This document shows positions 31,814 through 41,318 of a DNA stretch of 41,374 nucleotides, piece after piece. This stretch comes from Waterburya agarophytonicola KI4. GTDB lineage: Bacteria; Cyanobacteriota; Cyanobacteriia; Cyanobacteriales; Xenococcaceae. The stretch covers positions 1 to 41,374 of the forward strand of contig NZ_JADWDC010000042.1 in the NCBI RefSeq assembly GCF_020640915.1, read 5' to 3'. The position numbers and the translations under genes are program-made. Below the pieces are notes generated by a model. The model saw nothing but the letters and a program-made list of their open reading frames with translations, made no database searches and was not told where the DNA came from. The first letter of the stretch is position 1. Each line of letters starts with the position of its first letter.

Positions 31814-34800
31814 ATGCTCTTGAGTATCGCCGATACGTTTATTAAAAGACCAGTCCTAACAACGGTTTGCGCTGCTATCGTCGTGCTAATTGGAGGAATA
31901 AGCATCCCGATGTTGCCTATCTCCCAGTTACCCCAGGTAGCCCCCATTCAGGTTGAAGTCTCCTCGGCTTATATTGGGGCAGATGCAGAAACCGCAGAAA
32001 CCAACGTCACCAGTATTGTTGAGCGAGAAATCAACGGTGTGGAAAACATGAGCTACATCTCTTCTAATACTAGTAATGATGGTATTAGTAATATTGTGGT
32101 TTCTTTCCCTCCAGATACAGACCGCGATATTGCTCAGGTAAACGTTCAGAATAGAGTTGCCTTATCCGAACCCCAATTACCAGGAAGCGTCCAGCAAACT
32201 GGTGTCACCGTACAAAAATCTTCCCCAGACTTGTTACTGGGGATTGCTTTTTATGCCAAAAATGGCGAATATGACGACCTGTTTTTAAGTAACTACCTCG
32301 ATTTATATTTACTCGACCAAGTTAAAAGAATTGAAGGGGTAGGAAGGGCTGTTATTTTTGGCGAACGCAAATACGCTATGCGTCTGTGGCTCGATCCCGA
32401 TGCCTTAGCAGCTCGTAATTTAGGCTCTCAAGATGTGGTTGATGCCCTACAAGAACAAAACATTCAGGTAGGTGCGGGAAGTATCGGTAAACAGCCAACT
32501 CAAAGCGATCAAAGATTTGAATTTACTCTCCGCGCTTCGGGTCGATTAAAGAGTGCAGAAGAGTTTGATAATTTGGTTGTGGGGACGGGAGAACAAGGTA
32601 ACTTAATTAAGCTCAAAGATATTGGTCGGGCTGAGTTGGGAGCAGAAAATTATGATACCTCGGCAGAGTTTAAGGGTAAACCAGCGGTAGGTATGGGGGT
32701 GTTCCAACTTCCTGGAAGTAATGCTTTAGATGTGGGGAGTGCGGTAAAAGAAACTGTCGCCGAACTTGCTCAAAACTTCCCCCCAGGGATGGAGTATGAA
32801 ATTGCCTTGGATACCACCGAATTTGTCCAGGTATCTATGACAGAGGTGATTAAAACTCTTGTTCAGGCGGTATTGCTGGTAGTTTTAATTATTTTTATCT
32901 TTTTGCAAGATTGGCGGACAACAATCATTCCAGCGATCGCCATCCCCGTATCTTTGATTGGTGCGTTTACTTTCCTGAATATCTTTGGTTTCCAAATTAA
33001 TACCCTAACTCTATTTGCCATGGTATTGTCTACAGGGTTAGTAGTAGATGATGGAATTGTAGTAGTAGAAGCGATCGCCACAAAAGTCGAAAAGGGAATG
33101 AAGCCTCGTATTGCGGCGATCGATACGATGAACGAACTAAGTGGGGCGGTAATTGCCACATCTTTAGTATTAGCTGCGGTATTTATTCCCGTGTCTTTCT
33201 TCCCTGGATCTACAGGCGTAATCTTTAAACAGTTTGCCTTGACGATTGTATTTGCGATCGCTCTTTCTACTTTTAACGCTTTAACCTTCTCTCCTACTAT
33301 GGCGGGTATCTTATTGCGCCCAGCCAAAGAAAGAAGAGGTCTTTTAGGTAAGTTTTTCAACCTCTTTAATCGGGTATTTGACTGGATTACCGCAAGATAT
33401 ACTCAGGCGATTACTTTTTTGACCAAAAAATTCGTCCGTCCCTTTGTCTTAGCTGGCTTTACCGCCCTGCTTGTATTTACTTATTTCTTATATAATCTCG
33501 TACCCACAGGATTTATCCCTGAAGAGGATCAGGGCTACTTCTTTACCATTGTTCAAGCCCCCGATGGTGTATCTCTCAACTACACTCAGGAGATCATGAA
33601 ACAGGTGGGAGAAAAAATTGCAGCAGTACCAGATATCCAAAGTTACTTTGCTTTAAGTGGGTTTGGCTTTGAAGGTAACGGTAGCAGTCGGGGTTTTGTT
33701 TTTGGCAAACTTAAACCTTGGTCAGACAGACCAAAAGAAGACCAGTCAATCTATTCTATTCTCGGTAGTCTCAATGGCTCATTCCAAAGTATCACGGGGG
33801 CAAGGGCTTTTGCAGTAAATGCACCTCCAGTAAGGGGTTTGAGTACCTTTGGGGGGTTTGAATTTCAATTACAGGATCGTCGTGGCTTACCCATCTCAGT
33901 ATTAGTCGAAAACGCTAATAAAATGATTGGCGCAGCTAACGCCCGACCCGAAATTGGTGCAGCCTTTACCCAGTTTGCAGCCAATACGCCCCAGATAGAA
34001 GTAGAAGTAAATCGCGATCGCGCTAAAGCTATTGGAGTCGATATTGACGACATTTTTGCCACCCTCCAATCTTATTTAGGTTCCCAGTATGTCAATGATT
34101 TTGTTCTCGGACAAAGACAGTATCGAGTATACGTCCAGGCTGACGGCGATTTTCGCTCTAACCCTCAAGATATTAGCAAGCTTTATGTAACTTCAGCTAG
34201 CGGGCAACAAATATCATTGGGTACATTAGTGAACCTAAAAGAATTTACTGGGCCACAAACCATTACCCACTACAATCTTTTCCGCGCGATTAAAATCCAA
34301 GGATCTCCCGCCCCTGGCTATAGTACGGGACAGGCAATTCAAGCCATGGAAGAAGTTGCAGCCGAAATCTTACCTACTAGTTTGGGGTATGAGTGGACGG
34401 GTACAGCCCTAGAAGAAAAATCCGCAGGAGGACAGGCAGGGCTGATCTTTGGCTTGGGCTTGCTGATGGCATTCTTAGTACTAGCTGCTCAATATGAAAG
34501 CTATGTTGACCCCATCATTATTATGCTTACCGTACCTTTGGCAGTATTAGGAGCGATCGCAGCTATCTGGTTGCGGGCTAACATTCTCCAAGCTGGTAGT
34601 ATTTGGCCAGTAATTAACAATGATGTCTACGTTCAAGTAGGTTTGGTAATGTTAATTGGACTGGCAAGTAAAAACGCCATTCTAATTGTAGAATATGCCA
34701 ACCAGCTAAAAGAGCAAGGACTGAGTAATGCTAAAGCAGCAATTAAAGCAGGACAAGAGCGTTTTCGTCCCATTTTGATGACTGCTATTTCTAGTTTGGT

Positions 34801-35083
34801 TGGTTTCTATCCCCTTGTGGTGGCTACTGGTGCGGGGGCATCTAGTCGTTGGTCGTTGGGTACGGCAGTCTTCGGTGGAATGCTCTTTGCCACGGTGTTA
34901 ACCCTGTTTTTAGTTCCTTCTCTTTACATTATGATTAAAGGCTTAGAATCCTACTTCAAAGGCGATAAAGGCGATAAAGGTTCGGGAGATAAAGGTAATA
35001 CCAGTAATGGTAGAGAACCAAAGAACAAGGAATCAGTAGAACAGTTAACTATTAACTACAAACTAGACCCTAACAACAGTTAA
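31814..35083 (+). CDS. RND multidrug efflux pump, HAE1 family (AcrB-like)
   Basis: This is the inner-membrane proton-driven pump subunit of the hydrophobe/amphiphile efflux family. The 1089 residues have twelve membrane helices in two repeats, with two large periplasmic loops. Proton-relay Asp412-Asp413 lie in GLVVDDGIVVVEA, and Lys in LIGLASKNAILIVE is the partner residue. The N-terminal helix begins FIKRPVLTTVCA, typical of HAE1. The tail is unusual: about residues 1050-1089 are polar with repeated GDKG. With the adaptor and HxlR regulator it forms an inducible export unit; substrates cannot be told. Confidence 0.95.
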   Translation: MLLSIADTFIKRPVLTTVCAAIVVLIGGISIPMLPISQLPQVAPIQVEVSSAYIGADAETAETNVTSIVEREINGVENMSYISSNTSNDGISNIVVSFPPDTDRDIAQVNVQNRVALSEPQLPGSVQQTGVTVQKSSPDLLLGIAFYAKNGEYDDLFLSNYLDLYLLDQVKRIEGVGRAVIFGERKYAMRLWLDPDALAARNLGSQDVVDALQEQNIQVGAGSIGKQPTQSDQRFEFTLRASGRLKSAEEFDNLVVGTGEQGNLIKLKDIGRAELGAENYDTSAEFKGKPAVGMGVFQLPGSNALDVGSAVKETVAELAQNFPPGMEYEIALDTTEFVQVSMTEVIKTLVQAVLLVVLIIFIFLQDWRTTIIPAIAIPVSLIGAFTFLNIFGFQINTLTLFAMVLSTGLVVDDGIVVVEAIATKVEKGMKPRIAAIDTMNELSGAVIATSLVLAAVFIPVSFFPGSTGVIFKQFALTIVFAIALSTFNALTFSPTMAGILLRPAKERRGLLGKFFNLFNRVFDWITARYTQAITFLTKKFVRPFVLAGFTALLVFTYFLYNLVPTGFIPEEDQGYFFTIVQAPDGVSLNYTQEIMKQVGEKIAAVPDIQSYFALSGFGFEGNGSSRGFVFGKLKPWSDRPKEDQSIYSILGSLNGSFQSITGARAFAVNAPPVRGLSTFGGFEFQLQDRRGLPISVLVENANKMIGAANARPEIGAAFTQFAANTPQIEVEVNRDRAKAIGVDIDDIFATLQSYLGSQYVNDFVLGQRQYRVYVQADGDFRSNPQDISKLYVTSASGQQISLGTLVNLKEFTGPQTITHYNLFRAIKIQGSPAPGYSTGQAIQAMEEVAAEILPTSLGYEWTGTALEEKSAGGQAGLIFGLGLLMAFLVLAAQYESYVDPIIIMLTVPLAVLGAIAAIWLRANILQAGSIWPVINNDVYVQVGLVMLIGLASKNAILIVEYANQLKEQGLSNAKAAIKAGQERFRPILMTAISSLVGFYPLVVATGAGASSRWSLGTAVFGGMLFATVLTLFLVPSLYIMIKGLESYFKGDKGDKGSGDKGNTSNGREPKNKESVEQLTINYKLDPNNS

Positions 35084-35163
35084 CTCTATTAATTTGGGTA
35101 ATCGGCAAGATGTGGATAAAATATTAGTCTGCGTCCTTATATTAATTTGGTCTAGAGATTTTA

Positions 35164-36933
35164 ATGACTGAAGCCACCGCTATTCGTCAGCCCCAACCTA
35201 CCCATAAATCAGCAACTCTCTATTATCAAGTTGCTATGCCCCAACCAGCCTCTCATCTATTTGAGGTAACTTTAGAAGTTAATGATTGGCAATCAGAAGT
35301 TTTAAACTTAAAGATGCCAGTTTGGACGCCAGGCTCTTATTTGGTGAGGGAATATGCCCGACATATACAAGATTTTACGGCGCGAGATAGCAAAGGGAAA
35401 ATTTTAGCCAGTCAGAAATTAAGTAAGAATCATTGGCAAGTCGCCACTGAAAGCAATTCCCAACTAAAAATTAGCTATCGCTTATATGCTAATGATTTAA
35501 CTGTGAGAACCAATCATTTGGATGGTACTCATGGTTATTTCAATGGTGCAGCTATATTTTTCTTTATCCCCAATCTAGAACAAGAACCAATTAAATTAAA
35601 AGTTATTCCACCTCAAGCAGATTGGCAAGTTAGCACTACTTTACCAGCTTTAGCAGGAGAAGAGAATGTATTTATGGCGCCAGATTTTGATACTTTAGTC
35701 GATACTCCCGTAGAAATTGGCACCCAGCAAATATATGATTTTGAAGTATTGGGCAAACCTCACTCTTGGGTTGTTTGGAGTCAGGGAAATTTTCAACCTG
35801 AACAAGCAATTAAGGATACAACCAAGATAATTGAAGTCGAAGCGAAGATGTTTGGTGGTTTACCCTACGAACAATATTTATTTTTGCTTCATCTATCGGG
35901 TAGCGGTTATGGCGGTTTAGAACACAAAGATAGCTGTACTTTAAATTATCCCCGATTTGGCTTTCGCGATCGCGAGAAATACCAACGCTTTCTGCAACTA
36001 GTCGCCCACGAATTTTTTCACTTGTGGAATGTCAAACGACTTCGCCCCCAAGCTTTAGCCAAGTTTGATTACGAAAGGGAAAACTACACTACCTCGCTTT
36101 GGTTTTGTGAAGGAACAACTAGCTATTATGATATTTTAATTCCTCTGCGGGCGGGTATTTATAATCGCAAAACCTATCTTAAAAGTCTGAGCAAGGATGT
36201 TAATCGATATCTCAATATCCCTGGGCGCAACGTACAGCCTTTAGGGGAATCTAGTTATGATGCCTGGATCAAACTTTATCGTCGCGATGCTTATAGCGAT
36301 AACAATCAGATTTCTTATTATCTCAAGGGACAGCTAGTTTCACTGTTGCTAGATTTACTAATTCGAGCCAAACATAATAATACCCGATCCCTTGATGATG
36401 TGATGGCTTTGATGTGGCAACGTTTTGGACGGGATGAAATTGGTTTTAGCGAAACCCAACTCAGAGACACTATTGCTGAAGTAGCAGAAGATAATTTAGA
36501 TGATTTTTTCCATCGCTATATTGAAACCACAGAAGAATTGCCTTTTAATGACTATCTTGACCCTTTTGGCTTACACTTGAAAACCGTTGAGGAGTCGGAC
36601 ATACCTTATCTGGGTATCAGATTACAGTCAGAAAACAATCAAGAGATAATTGAATTTGTAGCAGCCCAATCTCCCGCAGCCTCAGCTGGAATTGATGCTA
36701 AGGACGAACTGTTAGCTATAAATGGTATTCGAGTAGATGCCCAGTCTTTGAATGATAGGCTGAAAGATTATCAAGTTAATGACACAATTCAAGTAACAGT
36801 TTTTCATCAAGATGAATTGAAAACCCTGGCTGTTACCCTGGCAAAATCCCCACCAAGCAGTTATAAAATAGCAATCCAAGATAATTTATCCGACCAACAA
36901 AAGCAAAATTTGACTGGATGGCTGGGGAATTAA
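35164..36933 (+). CDS. M61-family metallopeptidase with PDZ domain
   Basis: This 589-residue protein is an M61 (glycyl aminopeptidase type) zinc peptidase. The N-terminal beta-domain has the PVWTPGSYLVREYARHIQDF block common to the family. The zinc site is His282-Glu283-His286 (AHEFFHLWNVKRLRP), with Glu in FCEGTTSYY as third ligand. A PDZ domain follows (about 495-570; IPYLGIRLQSEN, SPAASAGIDAKDELLAING). There is no signal peptide, so it appears cytoplasmic. In bacteria its substrates are poorly known. It stands alone, 80 bp after the efflux pump. Confidence 0.92.
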   Translation: MTEATAIRQPQPTHKSATLYYQVAMPQPASHLFEVTLEVNDWQSEVLNLKMPVWTPGSYLVREYARHIQDFTARDSKGKILASQKLSKNHWQVATESNSQLKISYRLYANDLTVRTNHLDGTHGYFNGAAIFFFIPNLEQEPIKLKVIPPQADWQVSTTLPALAGEENVFMAPDFDTLVDTPVEIGTQQIYDFEVLGKPHSWVVWSQGNFQPEQAIKDTTKIIEVEAKMFGGLPYEQYLFLLHLSGSGYGGLEHKDSCTLNYPRFGFRDREKYQRFLQLVAHEFFHLWNVKRLRPQALAKFDYERENYTTSLWFCEGTTSYYDILIPLRAGIYNRKTYLKSLSKDVNRYLNIPGRNVQPLGESSYDAWIKLYRRDAYSDNNQISYYLKGQLVSLLLDLLIRAKHNNTRSLDDVMALMWQRFGRDEIGFSETQLRDTIAEVAEDNLDDFFHRYIETTEELPFNDYLDPFGLHLKTVEESDIPYLGIRLQSENNQEIIEFVAAQSPAASAGIDAKDELLAINGIRVDAQSLNDRLKDYQVNDTIQVTVFHQDELKTLAVTLAKSPPSSYKIAIQDNLSDQQKQNLTGWLGN

Positions 36934-37002
36934 TCAACAACGATCAGAAGAGATCGGAAGAGATAAGCCGTGCCTTATTCATATAATATTAGTAGTTAAA
37001 CA

Positions 37003-37914
37003 ATGCACAATTTTTTAGATATCGCTTATTTTCAAAACAAATTTGTTCCTTTTAAAGAAGCAAATATTTCTATTGCTACCCACGCTTTACACTACGGTAC
37101 GGGAGCATTTGGGGGCATGCGCGGTATTCCGAACCCAGAAAATCCCAACCAAATATTATTATTTAGACTAGACCGTCATTGTAATCGATTGAGCGATAGT
37201 GCCAAGCTGCTTAATTATGATTTACCCGCCGATAAAATTCAGCATATAATCATTGATTTTGTTAAAAAGAATAAGCCCAGTAAATCTTTTTATATTCGTC
37301 CTTTCGTCTATACTTCCGATCTGGGCATTGCACCTCGATTGCATAAAATTGAGAAAGACTTTTTTATCTATGGTTTGGAATTAGGCGACTATTTACCCCC
37401 TGAAGGTATCAGCTGTCGGATTAGTTCTTGGTATCGTCAAGAAGACCGTAGTTTGCCCCTGCGCGGTAAAATTAGTGGTGCGTATATCACTTCTTCTTTG
37501 GCTAAAACTGAAGCGGTGGAATCGGGTTTTGATGAAGCAATTTTGATGAACACCCAAGGCAAGGTTTGCGAAGCTTCGGGAATGAATATCTTTATGGTGC
37601 GTAATGGGAAATTGATTACCCCTGGGTTCAATCAAGATATTTTAGAAGGTATCACTAGAGATAGCGTGCTGACTATAGCCCAGGATATGGGTATAGAGAC
37701 AGAAGAAAGAGCGATCGACAAAACTGAATTATTGATCGCTGACGAAGTATTTTTAAGCGGTACGGCAGCTAAAGTAACTCCCGTCAAACAAATAGAAAGC
37801 TATCATTTATCTACTAGTAGACCAATTACGGAAAAAATCAAACAAAAACTAATAGCAATTACGGAAAACCAAGAACCCAAATATCAAGAGTGGGTTTATA
37901 CAGTAGACTGCTAA
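37003..37914 (+). CDS. ilvE: branched-chain amino-acid aminotransferase
   Basis: IlvE transfers the amino group between glutamate and the 2-oxo acids of Leu, Ile and Val. The 303 residues have fold-type IV features: HALHYGTGAFGGMRGI at the N-terminus, FYIRPFVY, the PLP-lysine Lys156 in LRGKISGAYITSSLAKTEA, GFDEAILMNTQGKVCEASGMN and LEGITRDSVLTIAQD. Length is typical of cyanobacterial IlvE. The gene is alone between the peptidase and CBS genes; a small hairpin (GGGCAA-N3-TTGCCC, 37950-37964) follows. Confidence 0.93.
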   Translation: MHNFLDIAYFQNKFVPFKEANISIATHALHYGTGAFGGMRGIPNPENPNQILLFRLDRHCNRLSDSAKLLNYDLPADKIQHIIIDFVKKNKPSKSFYIRPFVYTSDLGIAPRLHKIEKDFFIYGLELGDYLPPEGISCRISSWYRQEDRSLPLRGKISGAYITSSLAKTEAVESGFDEAILMNTQGKVCEASGMNIFMVRNGKLITPGFNQDILEGITRDSVLTIAQDMGIETEERAIDKTELLIADEVFLSGTAAKVTPVKQIESYHLSTSRPITEKIKQKLIAITENQEPKYQEWVYTVDC

Positions 37915-37949
37915 GTCAAATTGATGGATCGCAAGTTGGGAATAACATG

Positions 37950-37964
37950 GGGCAAAGATTGCCC
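37950..37964 (+). terminator. hairpin after ilvE
   Basis: GGGCAA-AGA-TTGCCC is a perfect 6-bp hairpin 35 bp after the ilvE stop. No T-run follows, so terminator function is uncertain. Confidence 0.35.
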
Positions 37965-38089
37965 TGTATTAGTTCAAACTTGTCCCATAAAAATTAATAA
38001 TGGTGACAGTTTTGGTTTAAATCCAGTCAATTCGCGATAAATTGAATTAAGAAGTGGTAGCTAATTATACGATTAATTCAATATTGAAG

Positions 38090-38548
38090 ATGAATAAAAC
38101 TGTTGCAGAAATCATGACTGCCAATCCTACTACGGTATCTCCCCAAACTTCTCTACAAGAAGCGATACAGATATTAGCAGAAAAAGAAATTAGTGGTTTA
38201 CCAGTTGTAGATGAAAACGGACAGTTGGTCGGAGTTATTTCCGAAACTGATTTAACCTGGCAGGCTACGGGAGTCGATGCGCCACCCTATGTGATGTTTC
38301 TCGATAGCGTGATTTATCTCCAAAATCCCCTAAAACATAACGAAGAAGTACACAAAGCTTTGGGTCAAACAGTAGAGGAGGCAATGAGTGATCGCCCGAC
38401 TACAGTTAAAGGTAGTCAGTTGGTTAGAGAAGCAGCCAGGATCATGCACGACAAGAAGGTACGACGTTTGCCTGTGGTAGATAATGACTCGAAGTTAATC
38501 GGCATTATTACCCAGGGAGATGTCATCAAGATGATGGCAGCAGAGTAA
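38090..38548 (+). CDS. two-CBS-domain protein
   Basis: This is a 152-residue protein of two CBS domains (about 5-60 and 92-148) that together form a ligand-binding pair for adenosine nucleotides. Motifs are MTANPTTVSPQTSLQEAIQIL, GLPVVDENGQLVGVISETDL, then MSDRPTTVKGSQLVREAARIM and RRLPVVDNDSKLIGIITQGDV. ATG 38090 is preferred over the upstream GTG 38054, which adds 12 non-conserved residues. The function (regulatory partner unknown) cannot be told. It is 60 bp before nblB. Confidence 0.88.
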   Translation: MNKTVAEIMTANPTTVSPQTSLQEAIQILAEKEISGLPVVDENGQLVGVISETDLTWQATGVDAPPYVMFLDSVIYLQNPLKHNEEVHKALGQTVEEAMSDRPTTVKGSQLVREAARIMHDKKVRRLPVVDNDSKLIGIITQGDVIKMMAAE

Positions 38549-38608
38549 GGATTTCTTGATTAGAGCGATAAATTTTAAACCAATTTTTTAACTATCAATT
38601 TTTTAACT

Positions 38609-39268
38609 ATGGGTATTACACCAGAATCAATCAAAGAGTTACTTGATTCAGAAGACTTTGGTATGCGTATTCGAGGTTTGAATCAACTGCGTGAAATTGA
38701 GCCAGAAACAGCTTTTGCTATGGTCAAATCATTAATAACCGATGATAATACTCGCGTGCGTTATGCAGCGGTAAGTCAGTTAGATACTTTGGGAGTCAAA
38801 AATAAAGACCAGTCTCTTATTATATTACGTGATCGCCTATTTAACGATCCAGAGCCAGATGTCCAAGCAGCAGCAGCAGATGCTATTGGCGGATTAAAAC
38901 TGGTAGAAGCTTTTGAAGATTTAGCTAATGTCTACCACGATACATCAGAATGGCTAGTACAGTTCAGTATTGTTGCTGCTTTAGGAGAGTTGGGTGATCC
39001 TCGCGGTTTCGATCTTTTGTCAGAAGCTCTCAATTCTAATAATAATCTCCTACAAACTGCCGCCATCGGCTCGATGGGGGAATTGGGAGATACCCGCGCG
39101 ATTCCTTTATTATCTAGCTTTGTAGACCATGAAGACTGGCAAATACGCTATCGTTTGGCTCAAGCGTTGGGTAGACTGGGGGGCGATGAAGCTCAAGCTG
39201 TGATTGCTAAGTTGGCAGATGATGAATCTGAACAGGTAGCCCACGAAGCCAAGAATAATCTTAAATAA
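38609..39268 (+). CDS. nblB: phycobilisome degradation protein NblB (HEAT repeat)
   Basis: This 219-residue protein consists of HEAT-like (PBS-lyase type) repeats: DDNTRVRYAAVSQLDTLG, DPEPDVQAAAADAIGGL, SEWLVQFSIVAALGELGD, NNNLLQTAAIGSMGELGD and HEDWQIRYRLAQALGRLGG. The N-terminus MGITPESIKELLDSEDFG resembles cyanobacterial NblB, which is needed for phycobilisome degradation under nutrient stress and has been linked to detaching bilins. Similar HEAT proteins include bilin lyases such as CpcE, but those are longer and paired with CpcF. It is close after the CBS gene on the same strand. Confidence 0.82.
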   Translation: MGITPESIKELLDSEDFGMRIRGLNQLREIEPETAFAMVKSLITDDNTRVRYAAVSQLDTLGVKNKDQSLIILRDRLFNDPEPDVQAAAADAIGGLKLVEAFEDLANVYHDTSEWLVQFSIVAALGELGDPRGFDLLSEALNSNNNLLQTAAIGSMGELGDTRAIPLLSSFVDHEDWQIRYRLAQALGRLGGDEAQAVIAKLADDESEQVAHEAKNNLK

Positions 39269-39283
39269 GTAACCTTAACATTA

Positions 39284-39868
39284 TTACGACGTTTTACTAT
39301 TCATATTTCTTTTAATTCTTTCTAATTCTTCATCTACTTCCCATTGTTGAAATTCTGCTTCTAAAGGATCTCCATTGCGACTATTAGAAGCAGAATTTGC
39401 TCCCCGATCCCAACCTACGGTATCGCTAGAATATTGACTGCTAGTTTGAGAAGTTTTGGCTTGTGTAGATTGAGTTTTGACTTCCTCTCGTTTTTGCTTA
39501 ATCTGTACCAACAATTCCTTGGCTTTCGTGGTGCGTTGTTTCACTCCTTCCATCTGTCCCCAAATTTGATTTCCTTGTCTGAGTAATTCTGCTTCTCTTT
39601 CTCTTGCAGCACCAGCTAAATCGGGTCTTTTGGCTGTTTCTGCCTTGCCTATTCTACCGTGCCAAGTTTGAATGCTAGTGGCAATTTCTAATATCCGATC
39701 TTGAAGACTTTTTTCTTCTAGTTGTAATTTAGCAATCAGTTTTTTAGTATCCTGTTCTTGTTCTAGTAACTGTTCTTCAATTGCTTGTAATTCCAAATGA
39801 GGATTATTACGCAAAAATTCGTCCAATCTCTCTTCTAGAAAGTTATTGATGTCATCAAATAAGCCCAT
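39284..39868 (-). CDS. coiled-coil protein, TIGR04376-like
   Basis: This 194-residue soluble protein has a highly charged helical body: MGLFDDINNFLEERLDEFLRN, NPHLELQAIEEQLLEQEQDT and long heptad regions (about 25-135), then a polar Ser/Thr-rich linker and a short C-terminal helix (VDEELERIKRNM). The N-terminal FLRNNPHLELQ and GRIGKAETAKRPDLAGAAREREAELLRQ segments match the cyanobacterial TIGR04376 family, whose function is unknown to me. It converges with nblB (15 bp apart). It is 39 bp downstream of the membrane protein gene on the same strand. Confidence 0.75.
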   Translation of the reverse strand: MGLFDDINNFLEERLDEFLRNNPHLELQAIEEQLLEQEQDTKKLIAKLQLEEKSLQDRILEIATSIQTWHGRIGKAETAKRPDLAGAAREREAELLRQGNQIWGQMEGVKQRTTKAKELLVQIKQKREEVKTQSTQAKTSQTSSQYSSDTVGWDRGANSASNSRNGDPLEAEFQQWEVDEELERIKRNMNSKTS

Positions 39869-39907
39869 ATTACTGCTGTTTAGATCTTAGATTCGTTCTT
39901 TAATATC

Positions 39908-40927
39908 TTAGAACGTTTCTCCCACTGCAATAGAACGAACTTCTCCTTGATAGTTGATTTTGGCAGTTTGATTGGTAATAGATTCTAAAGTCCAACCACT
40001 ACTACTTATCTCTTCTCCCAACCAAAATCGTCTAGTTTGACCATTGACTTTAATCAATGCAGCAGATTTACCACCACCAAGCTCTAAGATACCAATTAAA
40101 GTATGTTTGACTGTTGGTTTACTAGCAATTGCTGCTATTTTTGCCGATTCTTGGGGGGTAGACGTTTCTGCTGAAGGAGTGGGGGTAGGGGCGGGTAGTG
40201 GTGGTGGTGCGGGGATTTTGAGAGCTTCTGGAGAGGGGGAAAGTTTCTCTTGAAAGGTTGCTGAGGATTGAGTCTGAGGGATAGTTGCGGGAGCAGAAAT
40301 TGTAGGTGTATTATTGCTGGGAGTATACACGGGAATATAGACAACTTTGTCTTCCTCCTCAGAACTAGATTTCTGCGCTTCCAACTGGCGATCTATGGTA
40401 TCGAGAGATCGCTCCAGACGATCGATAAATTCAACATCAGATTGGGATAAGGTAATATGTTTTCCTCCCATCATGCGAGTAATAAATTTGCTACCCTGAT
40501 GTCCAAATAACCACCATAAAACAAACAGACAGTAGCTAACAGCGATCGCAAATAAGATTTTTCCTAAGTAATTGGGGTTTTTTGGATGATACTCCTGGGA
40601 TCGATAATTCAAATCAGAATATTTGATTATTTCGGCGATGCCAGGATAAGAATTATCAGAGTGGGGTAGATCTGAATTATGAGCCAGGTTAGCGGTTTTG
40701 ACCGCAGCTATAATAGCAGCATCTTCTTGGCTTAGAGTTGCTTTAGTAGCTTCTCTTGGAGTCGATCCAGAAGATTTAAGGCTTGATGGAGGTAAGAAAT
40801 TAAAAGCCTGATTAACATTAATGTCTTGGGGGACTCGATCGCCTGATTTCAATTTTTGAGATAAATTTAAACTCTCAATAAATGAAAATTTCTGAATTAC
40901 TTGCTTTTGACTAGCATCCCTGAGCAT
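39908..40927 (-). CDS. single-pass membrane protein with GspC/PilP-like periplasmic domain
   Basis: This 339-residue protein (from ATG 40927; a TTG at 40945 would add six) has a cytoplasmic N-terminal part, one membrane helix (about 122-141, LFAIAVSYCLFVLWWLF), a coiled-coil stretch, a long Pro/Thr/Ser-rich linker (about 195-265) and a C-terminal domain about 270-339: TLIGILELGGGKSAALIKVN, RRFWLGEEISSSGWTLESIT, INYQGEVRSIAVGETF. That last pattern resembles the homology region of GspC and PilP, proteins that link inner- and outer-membrane parts of secretion or pilus machines. The resemblance is by eye. No secretion or pilus genes are close, so the role is open. Confidence 0.65.
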   Translation of the reverse strand: MLRDASQKQVIQKFSFIESLNLSQKLKSGDRVPQDINVNQAFNFLPPSSLKSSGSTPREATKATLSQEDAAIIAAVKTANLAHNSDLPHSDNSYPGIAEIIKYSDLNYRSQEYHPKNPNYLGKILFAIAVSYCLFVLWWLFGHQGSKFITRMMGGKHITLSQSDVEFIDRLERSLDTIDRQLEAQKSSSEEEDKVVYIPVYTPSNNTPTISAPATIPQTQSSATFQEKLSPSPEALKIPAPPPLPAPTPTPSAETSTPQESAKIAAIASKPTVKHTLIGILELGGGKSAALIKVNGQTRRFWLGEEISSSGWTLESITNQTAKINYQGEVRSIAVGETF

Positions 40928-41052
40928 GGAGTGTTCTGCCAGCAACTAAATTAACTCATCCAAGATAAGCGGGTTGTTGCGACTTTGCCATAGTGTTTAC
41001 CCACAGATTTGATAACTGTTTAATTTTATATAGCGGTGTTAATACGGATTTC

Positions 41053-41214
41053 TTAATTAAATATGCTGACAAGATGACTTGATGGTAATTGACTTACGGG
41101 GGCGGGAATCATCTCACCGCGAAAATCAAGCAACTGAACGATTACTAAATAAGCGATCGCGATTAGAATTGAAATTGCACCTGTCAATACAGCGACAAAT
41201 TTGCCTCGATCCAT
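41053..41214 (-). CDS. 53-residue single-helix membrane protein
   Basis: A short ORF starts at ATG 41214 and ends at TAA 41053-41055: MDRGKFVAVLTGAISILIAI, AYLVIVQLLD and FRGEMIPAPV, then a polar tail. Residues 6-30 form one hydrophobic helix with a positive N-terminus. The MDRGKFVAVLTG and LLDFRGEM parts look like a small protein conserved in cyanobacteria with no known function; that is from memory. It lies 125 bp upstream of the GspC/PilP-like gene on the same strand, so both could be cotranscribed. Confidence 0.7.
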   Translation of the reverse strand: MDRGKFVAVLTGAISILIAIAYLVIVQLLDFRGEMIPAPVSQLPSSHLVSIFN

Positions 41215-41318
41215 AAATCCTTGACTCCAACTTAATTTTTGTTAATATTTCTATTCTTTCATCAAAAGCTTTAAGCTACAAGTTCGTAAAGTTCGTAACC
41301 GTATCGGAAATATAATCT

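Noticed and set aside
32863-33360. Minus-strand frame of 165 codons within the RND pump
   Set aside because: It is a shadow of the pump gene in an antisense frame with no start context or family.
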